Shown piece after piece: positions 30,252-40,226 of a stretch of DNA of 48,403 nucleotides (positions are counted from its first letter, which is position 1; the number at the start of each line of letters is the position of its first letter). Below the pieces are notes generated by a model, which was not told the DNA's origin, did not search any database, and saw nothing but the letters and a program-made list of their open reading frames with translations. The DNA is from Candidatus Moraniibacteriota bacterium (GTDB lineage: Bacteria; Patescibacteriota; Minisyncoccia; Moranbacterales; UBA1568), in NCBI GenBank assembly GCA_023261695.1, contig JAHFON010000005.1, positions 1 through 48,403 on the forward strand, in the 5' to 3' direction. The translations under genes were made by a program, and so were the position numbers.

Positions 30252-32423
30252 TCAATTTGTCGCTGACGATTTTATTTTGTGAGGATTGTGGTTGGGGCAT
30301 TGTTTATTTGAACAACGCTCCGGTATGGTTTTTGTGCCTTGCATTATCAGCGCGCCGCAAAGCTTGCAAAGCGCTCCGGTCGGTTTGGCTTTGATGGCGT
30401 TTTTACAATCCGGATAATTGGAGCAACTGTAAAATATGCCGAAGCGTCCGCGGCGTTCGGTCATTTTGCCTTTTTTGCAGACGGGGCAAGTCACGTCTGT
30501 GGTGGGAGCGGCGCCGGCGTCTTTTTTGACGAATTTGCATTTCGGAAATCTGTTGCAAGCGATAAATTTGCCGAACTTTCCCTCGCGCTCCAGCAGTTTG
30601 CCGTCTTTGCATTGAGGACAGGCTTCGCCGGTTTCTTTGGGCGGTTCAATAGTTTTTCCCTCCGCGGTGAGCGCCCCGTCGCATTCCGGAAAGCGCGCGC
30701 AACTGAAAAATTTGCCGGTGCGGGAGAGTTTGATTATCATATTTGATCCGCACTTGGGGCAGACGGTTCCTTTCGGCGCGTCTCCCATATTGGTGACTTT
30801 ATCCACTTGATCCTTGCTTTTTACGGCTTGGGCGAAAGGCACGTAAAAATCTTTGAGCGTTTTTGCGTATTCGCGTTCTCCGTTTGCGATGTCGTCCAGC
30901 TTGTTTTCCATATCGGCGGTGAATGTTTCAGAAACTATGTTTTCAAAATTTTTGAAAATAAAATCATCCACCACCAGACCGGTGTCGGTGACTATAAGCG
31001 CCTTGCCTTCTTTTGTCACGTAGCCGCGATCTTGTATAGTTTTGACAATCGCGGCGTAAGTGCTGGGACGGCCTACCCCGCGCTTTTCCAATTCTTTCAC
31101 GAGGCCGGCTTCCGTATAGCGCTTGGGTGGTTCGGTTTGTTTGGCTTCCGATTCTATTTTTTTCAAAGTCAGCGGATCTGAAGCGGCGACTCTCGGTACT
31201 TCAACATCTTCGCCGCGCGCCGCCGTGTCGAGTTTAAGCCAGCCGTCAAAGACGAGATGAGAGCCGCTTACGGAAAAATTGGGAAGCGCGCGGTCAGTCG
31301 TGTTGGCGATAATTTTCGTACGGAGAATTTCCGCGTCGGCCATTTGAGAAGCAAGTGTTCTGACGCGGATGAGAGCGTAGAGTTTTTTCTCATCGTCGGT
31401 AAAGCCGGCGCTTTTCCGGAACTGGTCTGTGGGACGGATCGCCTCGTGAGCTTCTTGAGCGTTCTTGCTTTTGGTTTTCCACTTCCGTACCGCGAGATAT
31501 TTTTCGCCAAATTCTTTTTTGACTGCCGAAGTTATTTCTTGGAGCGCCGTTTCGCTCAAAGAAACGCTGTCGGTGCGCATATAAGTTATGAAACCATTTT
31601 CGTACAATTTTTGGGCGGCGCGCATCGTGCGAGCGGGAGACAGATTGAGCCGCGAACTGCCGGCTTGTTGCAAGGTAGATGTCGTAAAAGGCGCCGCGGG
31701 ATGACGCAAAGCTTCCGTGTTTGTCACCTCCACGATTTCCCAAGCTTTACTTTTGGCAATTTTCAAAATATGTTCCGCCTCTTTCTTTTCTTTGGGTTGT
31801 TGTACGCAAGTGAAGAGAATATTTTCTTTTTTAGCAGTGGCGCACAGAGCGGTGATGACATGATAAGTTTCCGGGACGAAACTTCCAATTTCTTTTTCGC
31901 GCAAAGCGAGAATGTGAAGTGCGGGTGATTGGACGCGGCCGGCGGATAAACCATAGCGCACCTTTTTCCACACCAAGCCGGAAAGATCGTAACCCACGAG
32001 CCGGTCTAAGACGCGGCGGGCCTCTTGAGCTTTGCGCAAATTGGTGTTGAGTTCGCGCGGATTGGCAACGGCTTCCTTGACGGCCTTCTCGGTAATTTCG
32101 TAGAAGAGAACGCGTCTGGGTTTTTTAATGCCGCAAGTTTCGGCAACGTGCCACGAGATGGCCTCGCCTTCGCGATCGGGATCAGTAGCGAGCAGGACAG
32201 AGTCACTTTTTTTGACGAGCGTTTTGATTTCATTCACCGTCGCTTCTTTGCCGGGAGAAATGATGTAGCGCGGAATGAAACCGCCCTGAATATCAATGGC
32301 GTCTTTGTTGGATTTGGGCAAGTCACGAATATGCCCGATGGATGCGACAACTTTGTATTCATTTTTGAGATACTTTTCGATAGTCTTGGCCTTGGAAGGA
32401 GATTCTACTATTAGCAGTTTCAT
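30252..32423 (-). CDS. topA: DNA topoisomerase I
   Basis: MKLLIVESPSKAKTIEKYL; FITYMRTDSVSLS; GRPSTYAAIVKTIQDRGYV; three C-terminal zinc ribbons. Confidence 0.97.
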   Translation of the reverse strand: MKLLIVESPSKAKTIEKYLKNEYKVVASIGHIRDLPKSNKDAIDIQGGFIPRYIISPGKEATVNEIKTLVKKSDSVLLATDPDREGEAISWHVAETCGIKKPRRVLFYEITEKAVKEAVANPRELNTNLRKAQEARRVLDRLVGYDLSGLVWKKVRYGLSAGRVQSPALHILALREKEIGSFVPETYHVITALCATAKKENILFTCVQQPKEKKEAEHILKIAKSKAWEIVEVTNTEALRHPAAPFTTSTLQQAGSSRLNLSPARTMRAAQKLYENGFITYMRTDSVSLSETALQEITSAVKKEFGEKYLAVRKWKTKSKNAQEAHEAIRPTDQFRKSAGFTDDEKKLYALIRVRTLASQMADAEILRTKIIANTTDRALPNFSVSGSHLVFDGWLKLDTAARGEDVEVPRVAASDPLTLKKIESEAKQTEPPKRYTEAGLVKELEKRGVGRPSTYAAIVKTIQDRGYVTKEGKALIVTDTGLVVDDFIFKNFENIVSETFTADMENKLDDIANGEREYAKTLKDFYVPFAQAVKSKDQVDKVTNMGDAPKGTVCPKCGSNMIIKLSRTGKFFSCARFPECDGALTAEGKTIEPPKETGEACPQCKDGKLLEREGKFGKFIACNRFPKCKFVKKDAGAAPTTDVTCPVCKKGKMTERRGRFGIFYSCSNYPDCKNAIKAKPTGALCKLCGALIMQGTKTIPERCSNKQCPNHNPHKIKSSATN

Positions 32424-32429
32424 ATAGTT

Positions 32430-33530
32430 TTATATTTCTATGTAATTCATTCCGCCGATATTTTTAGCAAACGCTTTGATTTCCAACAGAGTGAGCGCGG
32501 AAATTACGGACGCCGTTTCCAGTTTAGTCGCTTTGATAATCTTGTCAACGTGCGTCGGTTCCTGCGAGAGAATTTGGAGGATTTTCTTTTCTTCCGGGGA
32601 GAGAGAAATGTTTTCCGCGCGTGAAACTTTTTTTTCCGAAACAGAAGAGTTTTTTGTCGCGGGAAACTCTTCCAAAATATCCTGCACGGACGCAACGATT
32701 TTCGCGCCGCTTTTGATGAGAGCATTGGCGCCTAAAGAAGCCGGAGAAAAAATTGATCCGGGGACGGCAAACACCTCCCGATTGTAATCCAAAGCGAGGC
32801 GCGCCGTGATGAGCGTGCCGCTATTTTCGGAGGCTTCAATCACGAGTGTCCCTAGACTCATACCGGCCATAATGCGATTGCGCGCTGGGAAAGCGGCCTC
32901 AATCACTTTTGTGCCCGGCAGGTATTCGGAAACGAGCGCGCCGGAATGCATCACGGCTTGAGCCAAAGAAAGATGTGAGCGAGGATAGATTGAATCATCA
33001 TCAATACCGCCTCCGAGTACCGCCAAAGTCTCGGCGCCGGCCTCCAGGGCGGCTTTGTGCGCGATGGAATCAATACCGAGCGCCAGACCGGAAACAATGA
33101 CGTAACCGGCTTTCGCCAAATCTGAAGCGAAGCGATAAGCGGCCTGTTCGCCATAATTGGTAAATTTGCGCGCTCCGACTATGGCGATCAGCGGTTTTTC
33201 CGTCCAGTCATAGTTGCCGCGTGTATAGAGTATGGCTGGCGCGTCCGGAATTTCTTTAAGCAGGCGTGGATAAGTAGCATCAGTAAAAGCTGATATGTGG
33301 ATGTTTTGGCTGATAACTTTCTCCCACTCTTTTTCCGGAGAGATAACATCTCTGCCGGTGATGAGCGCGACGACGGTTTTCTCGCCCAAGCCGTTTATTT
33401 CCAATAAAGACTTTTTGTCGGCCTCCCAGACGGCCACGGGATTGCCAAAGTGTGTTATCAAATTCCGTACGGTTTTGTTGCCGATGCCGGGAATGAGAGT
33501 GAGGGCGTGAATAATGGCGGAGGAATGCAT
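32430..33530 (-). CDS. dprA: DNA processing protein DprA/Smf
   Basis: IVGARKFTNYGEQAAYRFASDLAKAGYVIVSGLALGIDSIAHKAAL; AFPARNRIMAGMS; C-terminal winged helix. Confidence 0.95.
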   Translation of the reverse strand: MHSSAIIHALTLIPGIGNKTVRNLITHFGNPVAVWEADKKSLLEINGLGEKTVVALITGRDVISPEKEWEKVISQNIHISAFTDATYPRLLKEIPDAPAILYTRGNYDWTEKPLIAIVGARKFTNYGEQAAYRFASDLAKAGYVIVSGLALGIDSIAHKAALEAGAETLAVLGGGIDDDSIYPRSHLSLAQAVMHSGALVSEYLPGTKVIEAAFPARNRIMAGMSLGTLVIEASENSGTLITARLALDYNREVFAVPGSIFSPASLGANALIKSGAKIVASVQDILEEFPATKNSSVSEKKVSRAENISLSPEEKKILQILSQEPTHVDKIIKATKLETASVISALTLLEIKAFAKNIGGMNYIEI

Positions 33531-33640
33531 AGCGCAAAATAAATCTGTCCGTTATTGTAGCCTAGTTTCAACGTGAACGCAAAAATTGACCGCGCGGGCT
33601 TTTCCAGTACAATATAATCATTGATATTTGGTCATTCAGA

Positions 33641-33712
33641 GGGCCGGTAGTTTAGTGGTAGAATGCCGCATTTGCAATGCGGAGATCGCGGGTCCGATTC
33701 CCGCCCGGTCCA
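33641..33712 (+). tRNA. tRNA-Ala (TGC)
   Basis: Acceptor gggccgg/ccggtcc, anticodon loop tttgcaa, T-arm cgggtccgattcccg. Confidence 0.95.
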
Positions 33713-33997
33713 CTATTTCAGATTTGTGCGATTATGCGCCTTGGGCTGGCGAAATTTTTGGCGGTCAATTTCTTTTCCTTGCCCTACCTTCCACGCGCGC
33801 AATCGCATAATAGCGGGCAGACCGAGGGCGCGGCGAAAAAAATCGTGGAAATTACTGAAAGAAGCGCTGAAATTCCAGCCCCAAAATGAGGCTTGATTTT
33901 TCTTGAGATTTTTTGTAGTGTGGTTAAATACTTGCAGATTTACTGCAATATTTTATATCAGCACCTTTACAACCGAGAATGCAGATAGTTAGTAGTT

Positions 33998-34555
33998 ATG
34001 TCAACAATTCAACGACAGGAGGTGGTTATGCAATGGTCTTGGATGAGCCCAAAAGTTCAGATTGAAAAGGCTGGTCCAAAGGGCGAGGGAGTTTTCGTTG
34101 TGAAAGAAATATTCAAAGATGACGTTGTCGCTGTTGCGGGCGGGCGAATTGTTTCTTTGGAAACGCTGGATAACGACCCGAACTTTTCAAAAGTCCAACT
34201 TCACGCTTTTCAAGTGGAAAATGACCTCTGTATTTGTCCTCCCGGATTAGATCCGGAAAGAGCATCCGGAATTTTTAAGGTGAACCATTCATGCGATCCG
34301 ACTTGCGGAATCAGAGGACAGATTACCATTGTCGCCTTGCGCTACATAGGGCCCGGAGAAGAAGTTACGTTTGACTACGCAATGACAGATACATGTGAGC
34401 TGAGAATGAAATGTCATTGCGGTAGTCTTCTTAATTGCAGAAAAATAATCACGGGCGAGGACTGGAAAAGAAAAGACCTTCAGAAGAAATACGAGGGTCA
34501 CTTTTCCAGTTACATAGAAAAACTGATCCGTGAGCAAAATCGCCTTACCATTTAA
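33998..34555 (+). CDS. SET-domain protein (lysine methyltransferase-like) with post-SET Cys cluster
   Basis: GPKGEGVFVVKEI, FKVNHSCDPTCGI, GEEVTFDYAMTD, MKCHCGSLLNCRKII. Confidence 0.85.
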   Translation: MSTIQRQEVVMQWSWMSPKVQIEKAGPKGEGVFVVKEIFKDDVVAVAGGRIVSLETLDNDPNFSKVQLHAFQVENDLCICPPGLDPERASGIFKVNHSCDPTCGIRGQITIVALRYIGPGEEVTFDYAMTDTCELRMKCHCGSLLNCRKIITGEDWKRKDLQKKYEGHFSSYIEKLIREQNRLTI

Positions 34556-34590
34556 ACCAGCGGATATAACGTAGGTGGTGTGTGCAATCA

Positions 34591-34703
34591 AAAAAAAAGG
34601 GGCGTGTCACTATAGCATCAGTGGCCGCCCCTTCACTATTTGTGATACTTTCAAGATTTTTTCAAATTATAAACCGGAGGGCAGATCTTCTATCTTCCAG
34701 CCG
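34591..34703. repeat. Diverged duplicate of cysS 3' end plus its terminator (left copy)
   Basis: ggggcgtgtcactatagcatcagtggccgccccttcactatttgtgatactttcaagattttttcaaatt...atcttctatcttccagcc resembles 37167-37277. Confidence 0.9.
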
Positions 34704-34770
34704 CCAGCGTCACAGACCGAAGGCGTAGCGGAAGATTTTTTTGGAGGGGGATTTCACCCGCCGACCTGTC

Positions 34771-34802
34771 AGCCGCAGTTTCAACGCAGGCGGTGGTCAG
34801 CG
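34771..34802. repeat. ~30-bp repeat, copy 1, flanking the AbiEi/AbiEii pair
   Basis: ccgcagtttcaacgcaggcggtggtcagc; copy 2 (cacagg variant) at about 36302-36331. Confidence 0.85.
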
Positions 34803-34907
34803 GTTCGAATCTACTACAGTCCACCAGTTTGTTTTATTTGAAACTCGCTGTACACTATCTTGCATTTAGCCTTGTTATAGCATATAATACTACTGCAAGT
34901 AAGCTTT

Positions 34908-35531
34908 ATGATTACTATCAGTAATAATATGGATAACAAACCCACAAAAGGTGAGTATGTCGAGATCTTATTAAGATCTCCCAAAACTGTCTTTTCTATC
35001 AGAGACATTGCTTTGTTATGGGGAGAGCAAGCAGAAGCGGCCGTTCGGGTTAGATTAAGCCAGTATGTTAAGAACGGAAAATTAATCAGGGTACATCGTG
35101 GTATCTACGCCAAAGATAAAAACTACGATCGTTTTGAATTAGCTACTCGGATTTATACTCCATCGTACGTTAGCTTTGAAACCGTGTTGACTCGAACGGG
35201 AGTAAATTTTCAGTATTACGGCAATATATTTGTTGCTTCTTATGTAACCAGAGAAATTGAAGCGGATGGACAGAAAATATCTTTTGTAAAAATGAAAGAC
35301 TATGTTTTGAGTAATACGATTGGGATTGAACACACGAACGATGTTGCTACCGCTACAAAAGAACGGGCTTTTTTGGACCGCATCTACGTAAGCAAGGATT
35401 ATCACTTTGATCACTTGGATGTTTTGGATTGGGACAAGGTATTTGAAATTTTGCCGATATACCGCAATAAGAGAATGAATAAAAAAGTTGATGAATATTT
35501 TAAACACTATAAAGAAAATTCATCCCGTTAG
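34908..35531 (+). CDS. AbiEi-like antitoxin / transcriptional regulator
   Basis: SIRDIALLWGEQAEAAVRVRLSQYVKNGKLIRVHRGIYAKD winged helix; adjacent AbiEii-like toxin. Confidence 0.75.
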   Translation: MITISNNMDNKPTKGEYVEILLRSPKTVFSIRDIALLWGEQAEAAVRVRLSQYVKNGKLIRVHRGIYAKDKNYDRFELATRIYTPSYVSFETVLTRTGVNFQYYGNIFVASYVTREIEADGQKISFVKMKDYVLSNTIGIEHTNDVATATKERAFLDRIYVSKDYHFDHLDVLDWDKVFEILPIYRNKRMNKKVDEYFKHYKENSSR

Positions 35532-35544
35532 ATAATAAAACCAT

Positions 35545-36294
35545 ATGACATTAGATTATCCAAAACATAAAAATCTCTTACTGCAAATTTTGAAAGACAT
35601 CTTTTCCGATACTTCGCTCTCACCATACTTGGGATTTAAGGGTGGTACGGCGGCTTTAATGTTTTATGACTTACGCCGTAATTCGGTTGATATCGATCTT
35701 GATCTTTTGGATGAAGGCAAAGAACAAGAAGTCTTTGAAAAAATTCAAAAAATAGCATCCAGCTATGGAAAGATTGTTGACTCACGCATCAAGAGGTTCA
35801 ATCTCGTTACGATTATTTCTTACAATGCAAAGTCTCAAAACATCAAGATTGAAGTAAATCGCCGAGACTTTGGTTCTAAATATGAATTGAAAACATTACT
35901 CGGAATCTCAATGGCCGTGATGGTTAAAGAAGATATGTTTGCCAATAAGTTGATGGCTATGTATGAACGAATCGGCAAGACGAGCCGAGATGTTTATGAC
36001 GTTTACTTTTTCGCAAAAAATAATTGGCCAATAAATAAAAAATTGGTTGAAGATCGTGCCAAAATGCCATTTAAGGAAGTTTTGGTTAAATGCGTAGAGC
36101 TTTTGGAGAAGATGGATAATCGCCATATTTTGGATGGCCTCGGTGAAATGCTCACTGAACCACAGAAAGATTGGGCTCGAGCCAAACTCCGAACCGAAAC
36201 AATCTTTTTATTAAAAGCTTGGCTTGAAAGCGAAAAACTTAATTTGCATGATAAAATTATTGTCGGTGAAAATGTAGATATAAAGATTGTCTAG
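35545..36294 (+). CDS. AbiEii/AbiGii-family nucleotidyltransferase toxin
   Basis: YLGFKGGTAALMFYDLRRNSVDIDLDLLDE; DMFANKLMAMYERIGKTSRDVYDVYFF. Confidence 0.88.
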   Translation: MTLDYPKHKNLLLQILKDIFSDTSLSPYLGFKGGTAALMFYDLRRNSVDIDLDLLDEGKEQEVFEKIQKIASSYGKIVDSRIKRFNLVTIISYNAKSQNIKIEVNRRDFGSKYELKTLLGISMAVMVKEDMFANKLMAMYERIGKTSRDVYDVYFFAKNNWPINKKLVEDRAKMPFKEVLVKCVELLEKMDNRHILDGLGEMLTEPQKDWARAKLRTETIFLLKAWLESEKLNLHDKIIVGENVDIKIV

Positions 36295-36543
36295 CCTACC
36301 CGCCGCAGTTTCAACACAGGCGGTGGTCAGCCATTTCGTTCGGATATTTTCAAACAGACACCGCCAGGTCGTTTTTTTGTTGACTTCTGGCAATGATTCG
36401 TGTCATAATCGCGGTAATATTTGGTATCGCCAAATAACAAGGAATGGTTCTTTGTCATTTACAATATATTTCTTGCTGTCAGCCACGCCACAGGCGGGCT
36501 GGCTGCGAAGAAAGGAGGATGTGCCGTGTGGGAGGTTTCTTTG

Positions 36544-37158
36544 ATGACATTGATCTTTGTGTTTTTACTGTTTTGCACGGTCGCTTCGTTTGTATTCATC
36601 TCGCGGTTAGTCTCGCGCCATTTAGATGAGGCAACTGTGAAAAAGGGAGGAGGCGATATGTGGGTCTCATTGGTATTTGTGGCTCTAGTTTATTGTCTGG
36701 CCGGATCGATTGTCGCGATTCCGTATGTGTATCTGGCCGGAAGTTCCAGCGGAAGGTTTGTTGATCTCTTGAGTTTAAGTTTTTTAACAACCGCAGTATT
36801 GGCGCCTTTGGCCATTCTTATCATCTGTGTTGTGTACGCCTTCATACGCACTCCCGCCCCAACACGAGGAGATGCAGATGGCAGGAAACGACTAAAAACA
36901 GCGGGAGATTTTTTTTGTTTTATAGGACTGGTTGGGTATTTCTTATCCCCAGTTCTGCTAAATGGGATATCGTTGTATCTGAAATGGAACGGGTATGAAG
37001 CAGACAGCCGGGCAGTGTTCTCGATCAGATATTGGGCAATTCTTGTAATACCCATCGTTTGGCTTTTGTGGGTTATTGTGACCACAAAAGTTAGAAGCAT
37101 TCTACGTAGAAAAAATATGGAGGATATGCATAGATCGTATTTAAAGTCAGCAATGTAA
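36544..37158 (+). CDS. Hypothetical multi-pass membrane protein
   Basis: Several hydrophobic segments; start site uncertain. Confidence 0.5.
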   Translation: MTLIFVFLLFCTVASFVFISRLVSRHLDEATVKKGGGDMWVSLVFVALVYCLAGSIVAIPYVYLAGSSSGRFVDLLSLSFLTTAVLAPLAILIICVVYAFIRTPAPTRGDADGRKRLKTAGDFFCFIGLVGYFLSPVLLNGISLYLKWNGYEADSRAVFSIRYWAILVIPIVWLLWVIVTTKVRSILRRKNMEDMHRSYLKSAM

Positions 37159-37166
37159 AGATAAAT

Positions 37167-37277
37167 CAAAAAAGGGGCGTGTTACTGTCGCATCAGTAGC
37201 CGCCCCTTCACCATTTGTGATATTTTCAAGATTTTTTCAAATTGTATCCACTTGCCACATCTTCTATTTTCCAGCCC
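37167..37277. repeat. Right copy of cysS 3' end/terminator duplication
   Basis: See 34591-34703. Confidence 0.9.
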
Positions 37278-38638
37278 TTTTCTTCAATGAGCGAGCGCAG
37301 ACGGTCGGACTCGGCGAAACTTTTGGTTTTTCTGGCCTCCTCTCGTTTTTGGGCAAGCTCGTTTATATCGGCTGGTATGATTTCGGTTTCCGGCGCGAAA
37401 CCAAACAGAAAAAATATTTTTTCAAAAACTGCTTTGAGCGCTTCGCGGTTGACTGTCGCTTTTTCATCCAACGAAATATTTACTTTTTTTGCAAGTTCAA
37501 GAGTAGCGGTGAGAGCTTCGGGAGTATTCAAATCGTCACGCATAGCTTTGCGCACGCGTGTCAGATATTCATTTCCGTCGAAACCGGAATTGCCAATACT
37601 TTCATTATAAGACTCCAGACGCTCTATAACGCTCGAAAGCGTTTCTTTGTTTTTCTTCGCCTGCTCCAAGGCTTCCCAAGTGAAATTCATCTGATTGCGG
37701 TAATGGGAACCGATAAGCAACATACGCAAATCCATTGGCGAAAACCCGCGTTCCAAAATATTTTCCAAAGTATAAACGTTGCCTTTGGACTTGGACATTT
37801 TTTCGCCATTGACTAAAATGTGGCGGGTGTGCAAAAAATACCGGACAAAGGGTTTGCCGCTCGCGCCTTCGGACTGCGCGATTTCCGCTTCGTGATGGGG
37901 AAAAATATTGTCCTCGCCTCCCGTGTGAATATCCAGCGTGTCGCCCAGATATTCCATACTCATTGCGCTGCATTCTATGTGCCAGCCGGGATAACCCTCG
38001 CTCCACGGAGACGGCCAGCGCATCAGATGCGAAGCCGGAGCTTTGAGCCAGAGCGCGAAATCCCAAGGATGTTTTTTGTCCGGATGTTTTTCCAGGCGCG
38101 CGCCGACTTTGAGATTCTCCAAAGTGTTGCCGGAGAGTTTTCCGTAATCTGGAAAAGTGGTAACGTCCAAGAAAACATTGCCGTTTTTTTCGTACGCATG
38201 GCCCTTGGCGATCAGATCTTCTATGAGTTTGATCATCTGTTTGATGTGCGCCGTGGCGCGGGGGAAATAATGCGCCGGCAAAATATTCATCGCTTTTTCC
38301 GTCTGGTGGAAATAATTTTCAAAAAATAAAGCGATTTCCGCGGGCGTTTTCTTTTCTTCCCGCGCTTTTTTTTCAATCTTATCTTCGCCGGAATCTCCTT
38401 GATTGATGTCATCTGCCGTCAGATGTCCAACGTCCGTGATGTTTTTGATGAAGCGCACTTCGTAACCCGCGTCTTCCAAAACGCGCCGTGCCGTGTCGGC
38501 AAATACGTAAGCGCGGATATTGCCGATGTGGATATAGCCGTACACTGTCGGTCCGCAAACGTACATCCCGACTTTGCCCGCATACAGAGGATGGAATTCT
38601 TCTTTTTTCTTGGAAAGAGTATTGTAAAAAGTGATCAT
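37226..38638 (-). CDS. cysS: Cysteinyl-tRNA synthetase
   Basis: MYVCGPTVYGYIHIGNIRAYVFAD; GYPGWHIECSAMSMEYLG; HTGGEDNIFPHHEAEIAQSE; KMSKSKGN. Confidence 0.97.
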   Translation of the reverse strand: MITFYNTLSKKKEEFHPLYAGKVGMYVCGPTVYGYIHIGNIRAYVFADTARRVLEDAGYEVRFIKNITDVGHLTADDINQGDSGEDKIEKKAREEKKTPAEIALFFENYFHQTEKAMNILPAHYFPRATAHIKQMIKLIEDLIAKGHAYEKNGNVFLDVTTFPDYGKLSGNTLENLKVGARLEKHPDKKHPWDFALWLKAPASHLMRWPSPWSEGYPGWHIECSAMSMEYLGDTLDIHTGGEDNIFPHHEAEIAQSEGASGKPFVRYFLHTRHILVNGEKMSKSKGNVYTLENILERGFSPMDLRMLLIGSHYRNQMNFTWEALEQAKKNKETLSSVIERLESYNESIGNSGFDGNEYLTRVRKAMRDDLNTPEALTATLELAKKVNISLDEKATVNREALKAVFEKIFFLFGFAPETEIIPADINELAQKREEARKTKSFAESDRLRSLIEEKGWKIEDVASGYNLKKS

Positions 38639-38645
38639 ATCCGTA

Positions 38646-39554
38646 CTACAGCCATTTTTTGATTCGGAAAACCGTGATCGTAATGAGGGAAAGCAAACCC
38701 ATAAATCCGGCATGAATCCAAAAAGCGTGAGGGTTGTTGCCGAAAGGAATCTGCGCGCTCATCGCCAGCATATTGGAATATACGGTCATCGGCAGTAAAA
38801 TAGCCGAAAAAATCGTGAGCACTTTCATTGTGATGTCCAACTTGTTGGAGAGAAGAGAATTGTTGGTGGCCTCCAGCGCTTCGATGGTTTCTTTTTGGCT
38901 TTCCAAAATGTTCCAAATGCGGATATTGGTGCCGATCAAATCTTGAAAATAAATTTTGGTTTCTTGAGGAATAATCGGATGGTCTTTCTGGATGATGGAT
39001 TCCAGAATGGAGCGTTGGGGTTTCATCGTGCGGCGAAAATTCAGAATGTCGCGCTTCAGAACGGAAATCTCAAACACCATTTCTTTTTCTTTTTCCGCGA
39101 ATACTTGCGTTTCTATGTAATCAATTTTTTTATTGATGTGATCCAGGCGCGGAAAACAGGAATTGAGCAATATTTGCAAAAGGTTATGCAGGAGATGGGC
39201 CGGAGTCATTTCCAGAAACAGCCGGCGTTTGCCCTCGCTTTTTTCCAGATCTTCAAAAAACTGACTCAACTGGTAAATACTTTGTCGATGACTGGTGATC
39301 AGATGTCCCTCGGTCAAAATAATATCCAGCTCGCCCGGATAAGTGGTGCGATGTTTCACGTCAAAGAGGGGAATATGGACTGACAAAAACAGGCTGCCGT
39401 CATACTGCACGACTTTGGGCTGATAAGTGGGCGTGATGAATTCTTCTATCGCGAGCGGATGGATATTGAAGTTTTCTTGCAAGTAAGTAATGTCGTCGTT
39501 TTGGGGATCTTCAAAATCAATCCAGATGATCTTTTTGTGTTTGAGGATTTTCAT
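38646..39554 (-). CDS. corA: CorA-like Mg2+ transporter
   Basis: Two C-terminal TMs; YSNMLAMSAQIPFGNNPHAF occupies the GMN-loop region. Confidence 0.88.
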   Translation of the reverse strand: MKILKHKKIIWIDFEDPQNDDITYLQENFNIHPLAIEEFITPTYQPKVVQYDGSLFLSVHIPLFDVKHRTTYPGELDIILTEGHLITSHRQSIYQLSQFFEDLEKSEGKRRLFLEMTPAHLLHNLLQILLNSCFPRLDHINKKIDYIETQVFAEKEKEMVFEISVLKRDILNFRRTMKPQRSILESIIQKDHPIIPQETKIYFQDLIGTNIRIWNILESQKETIEALEATNNSLLSNKLDITMKVLTIFSAILLPMTVYSNMLAMSAQIPFGNNPHAFWIHAGFMGLLSLITITVFRIKKWL

Positions 39555-39645
39555 TGTTTGGGTATTTTTTGTCGGTCAGCGTAAGTTTATCGCGTGTTCA
39601 GTATATCAAGAAAAAACCAATTGACAAAGTGAGCAGACGGTATAT

Positions 39646-39894
39646 ATGCTGGAATATATGTTAAAGCGATTCATACTTTTTTGCATACGCGGGTATCAGA
39701 AAACTCTTTCATTGGAGCACGGGTTTTTGGGGATGGTCTTCGGAGAACGGTTCTGCCGTTTTCATCCCACCTGCAGTGCTTATACTTATGCGGCTGTGGA
39801 GCGTTACGGGGTGATACGCGGTTGTTTTTTAGGGCTTAAAAGAATCTTGCGCTGTCATCCGTGGAATGACGGAGGGTATGACCCTCTTGACTAA
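39646..39894 (+). CDS. yidD: Membrane protein insertion efficiency factor YidD
   Basis: [46 protein letters not shown]. Confidence 0.95.
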   Translation: MLEYMLKRFILFCIRGYQKTLSLEHGFLGMVFGERFCRFHPTCSAYTYAAVERYGVIRGCFLGLKRILRCHPWNDGGYDPLD

Positions 39895-39962
39895 TAAAAT
39901 ATAGTGTGCTATGTTCTAATCGTGATGTGAGGGCGGCTAAAACTTCTAACAGGGAGGTCACT

Positions 39963-40013
39963 ATGAGGAGATACGGGCACCACATCCATTTTGTTCGTTC
40001 TAATAAATGCTAA
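39963..40013 (+). CDS. Possible 16-aa small ORF (MRRYGHHIHFVRSNKC)
   Basis: RBS-like aacagggaggtcactATG; followed by a strong terminator. Confidence 0.35.
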   Translation: MRRYGHHIHFVRSNKC

Positions 40014-40045
40014 GTCCGGCCGGGTCGCCGAAGTGACGGCGTCTC

Positions 40046-40110
40046 ATGCCCTCCCCCTCTCCGCAAAGAATTCGTCGATGACGAAAACTTCGCGGGGAGG
40101 GCTTTTTTTA
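40046..40110 (+). terminator. Strong intrinsic terminator
   Basis: gccctccccctctccgc...gcggggagggcttttttt. Confidence 0.85.
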
Positions 40111-40177
40111 ATGAAAGATTTCTCGGTCTCACCTGTTCTTGAAAGGTTTTGTTTGGAATGACAATAAGAAACCACTT

Positions 40178-40204
40178 TTGGCACTCTACTTGACAGAGTG
40201 CCAG
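40178..40204 (+). promoter_or_regulatory. CIRCE operator upstream of hrcA-grpE-dnaK
   Basis: TTGGCACTC-tacttgaca-GAGTGCCAG; contains -35 ttgaca. Confidence 0.9.
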
Positions 40205-40226
40205 CTTGTTTTTTATACTATGAGGA

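Noticed and set aside
33720-33890. Overlapping small ORFs 33628-33896 after tRNA-Ala
   Set aside because: They start within the tRNA gene, lack an RBS and lack motifs.
34790-34830. tRNA 3'-half-like sequence ggttcgaatctactacagtccacca
   Set aside because: No 5' half and no T-stem complementarity; at best a remnant.
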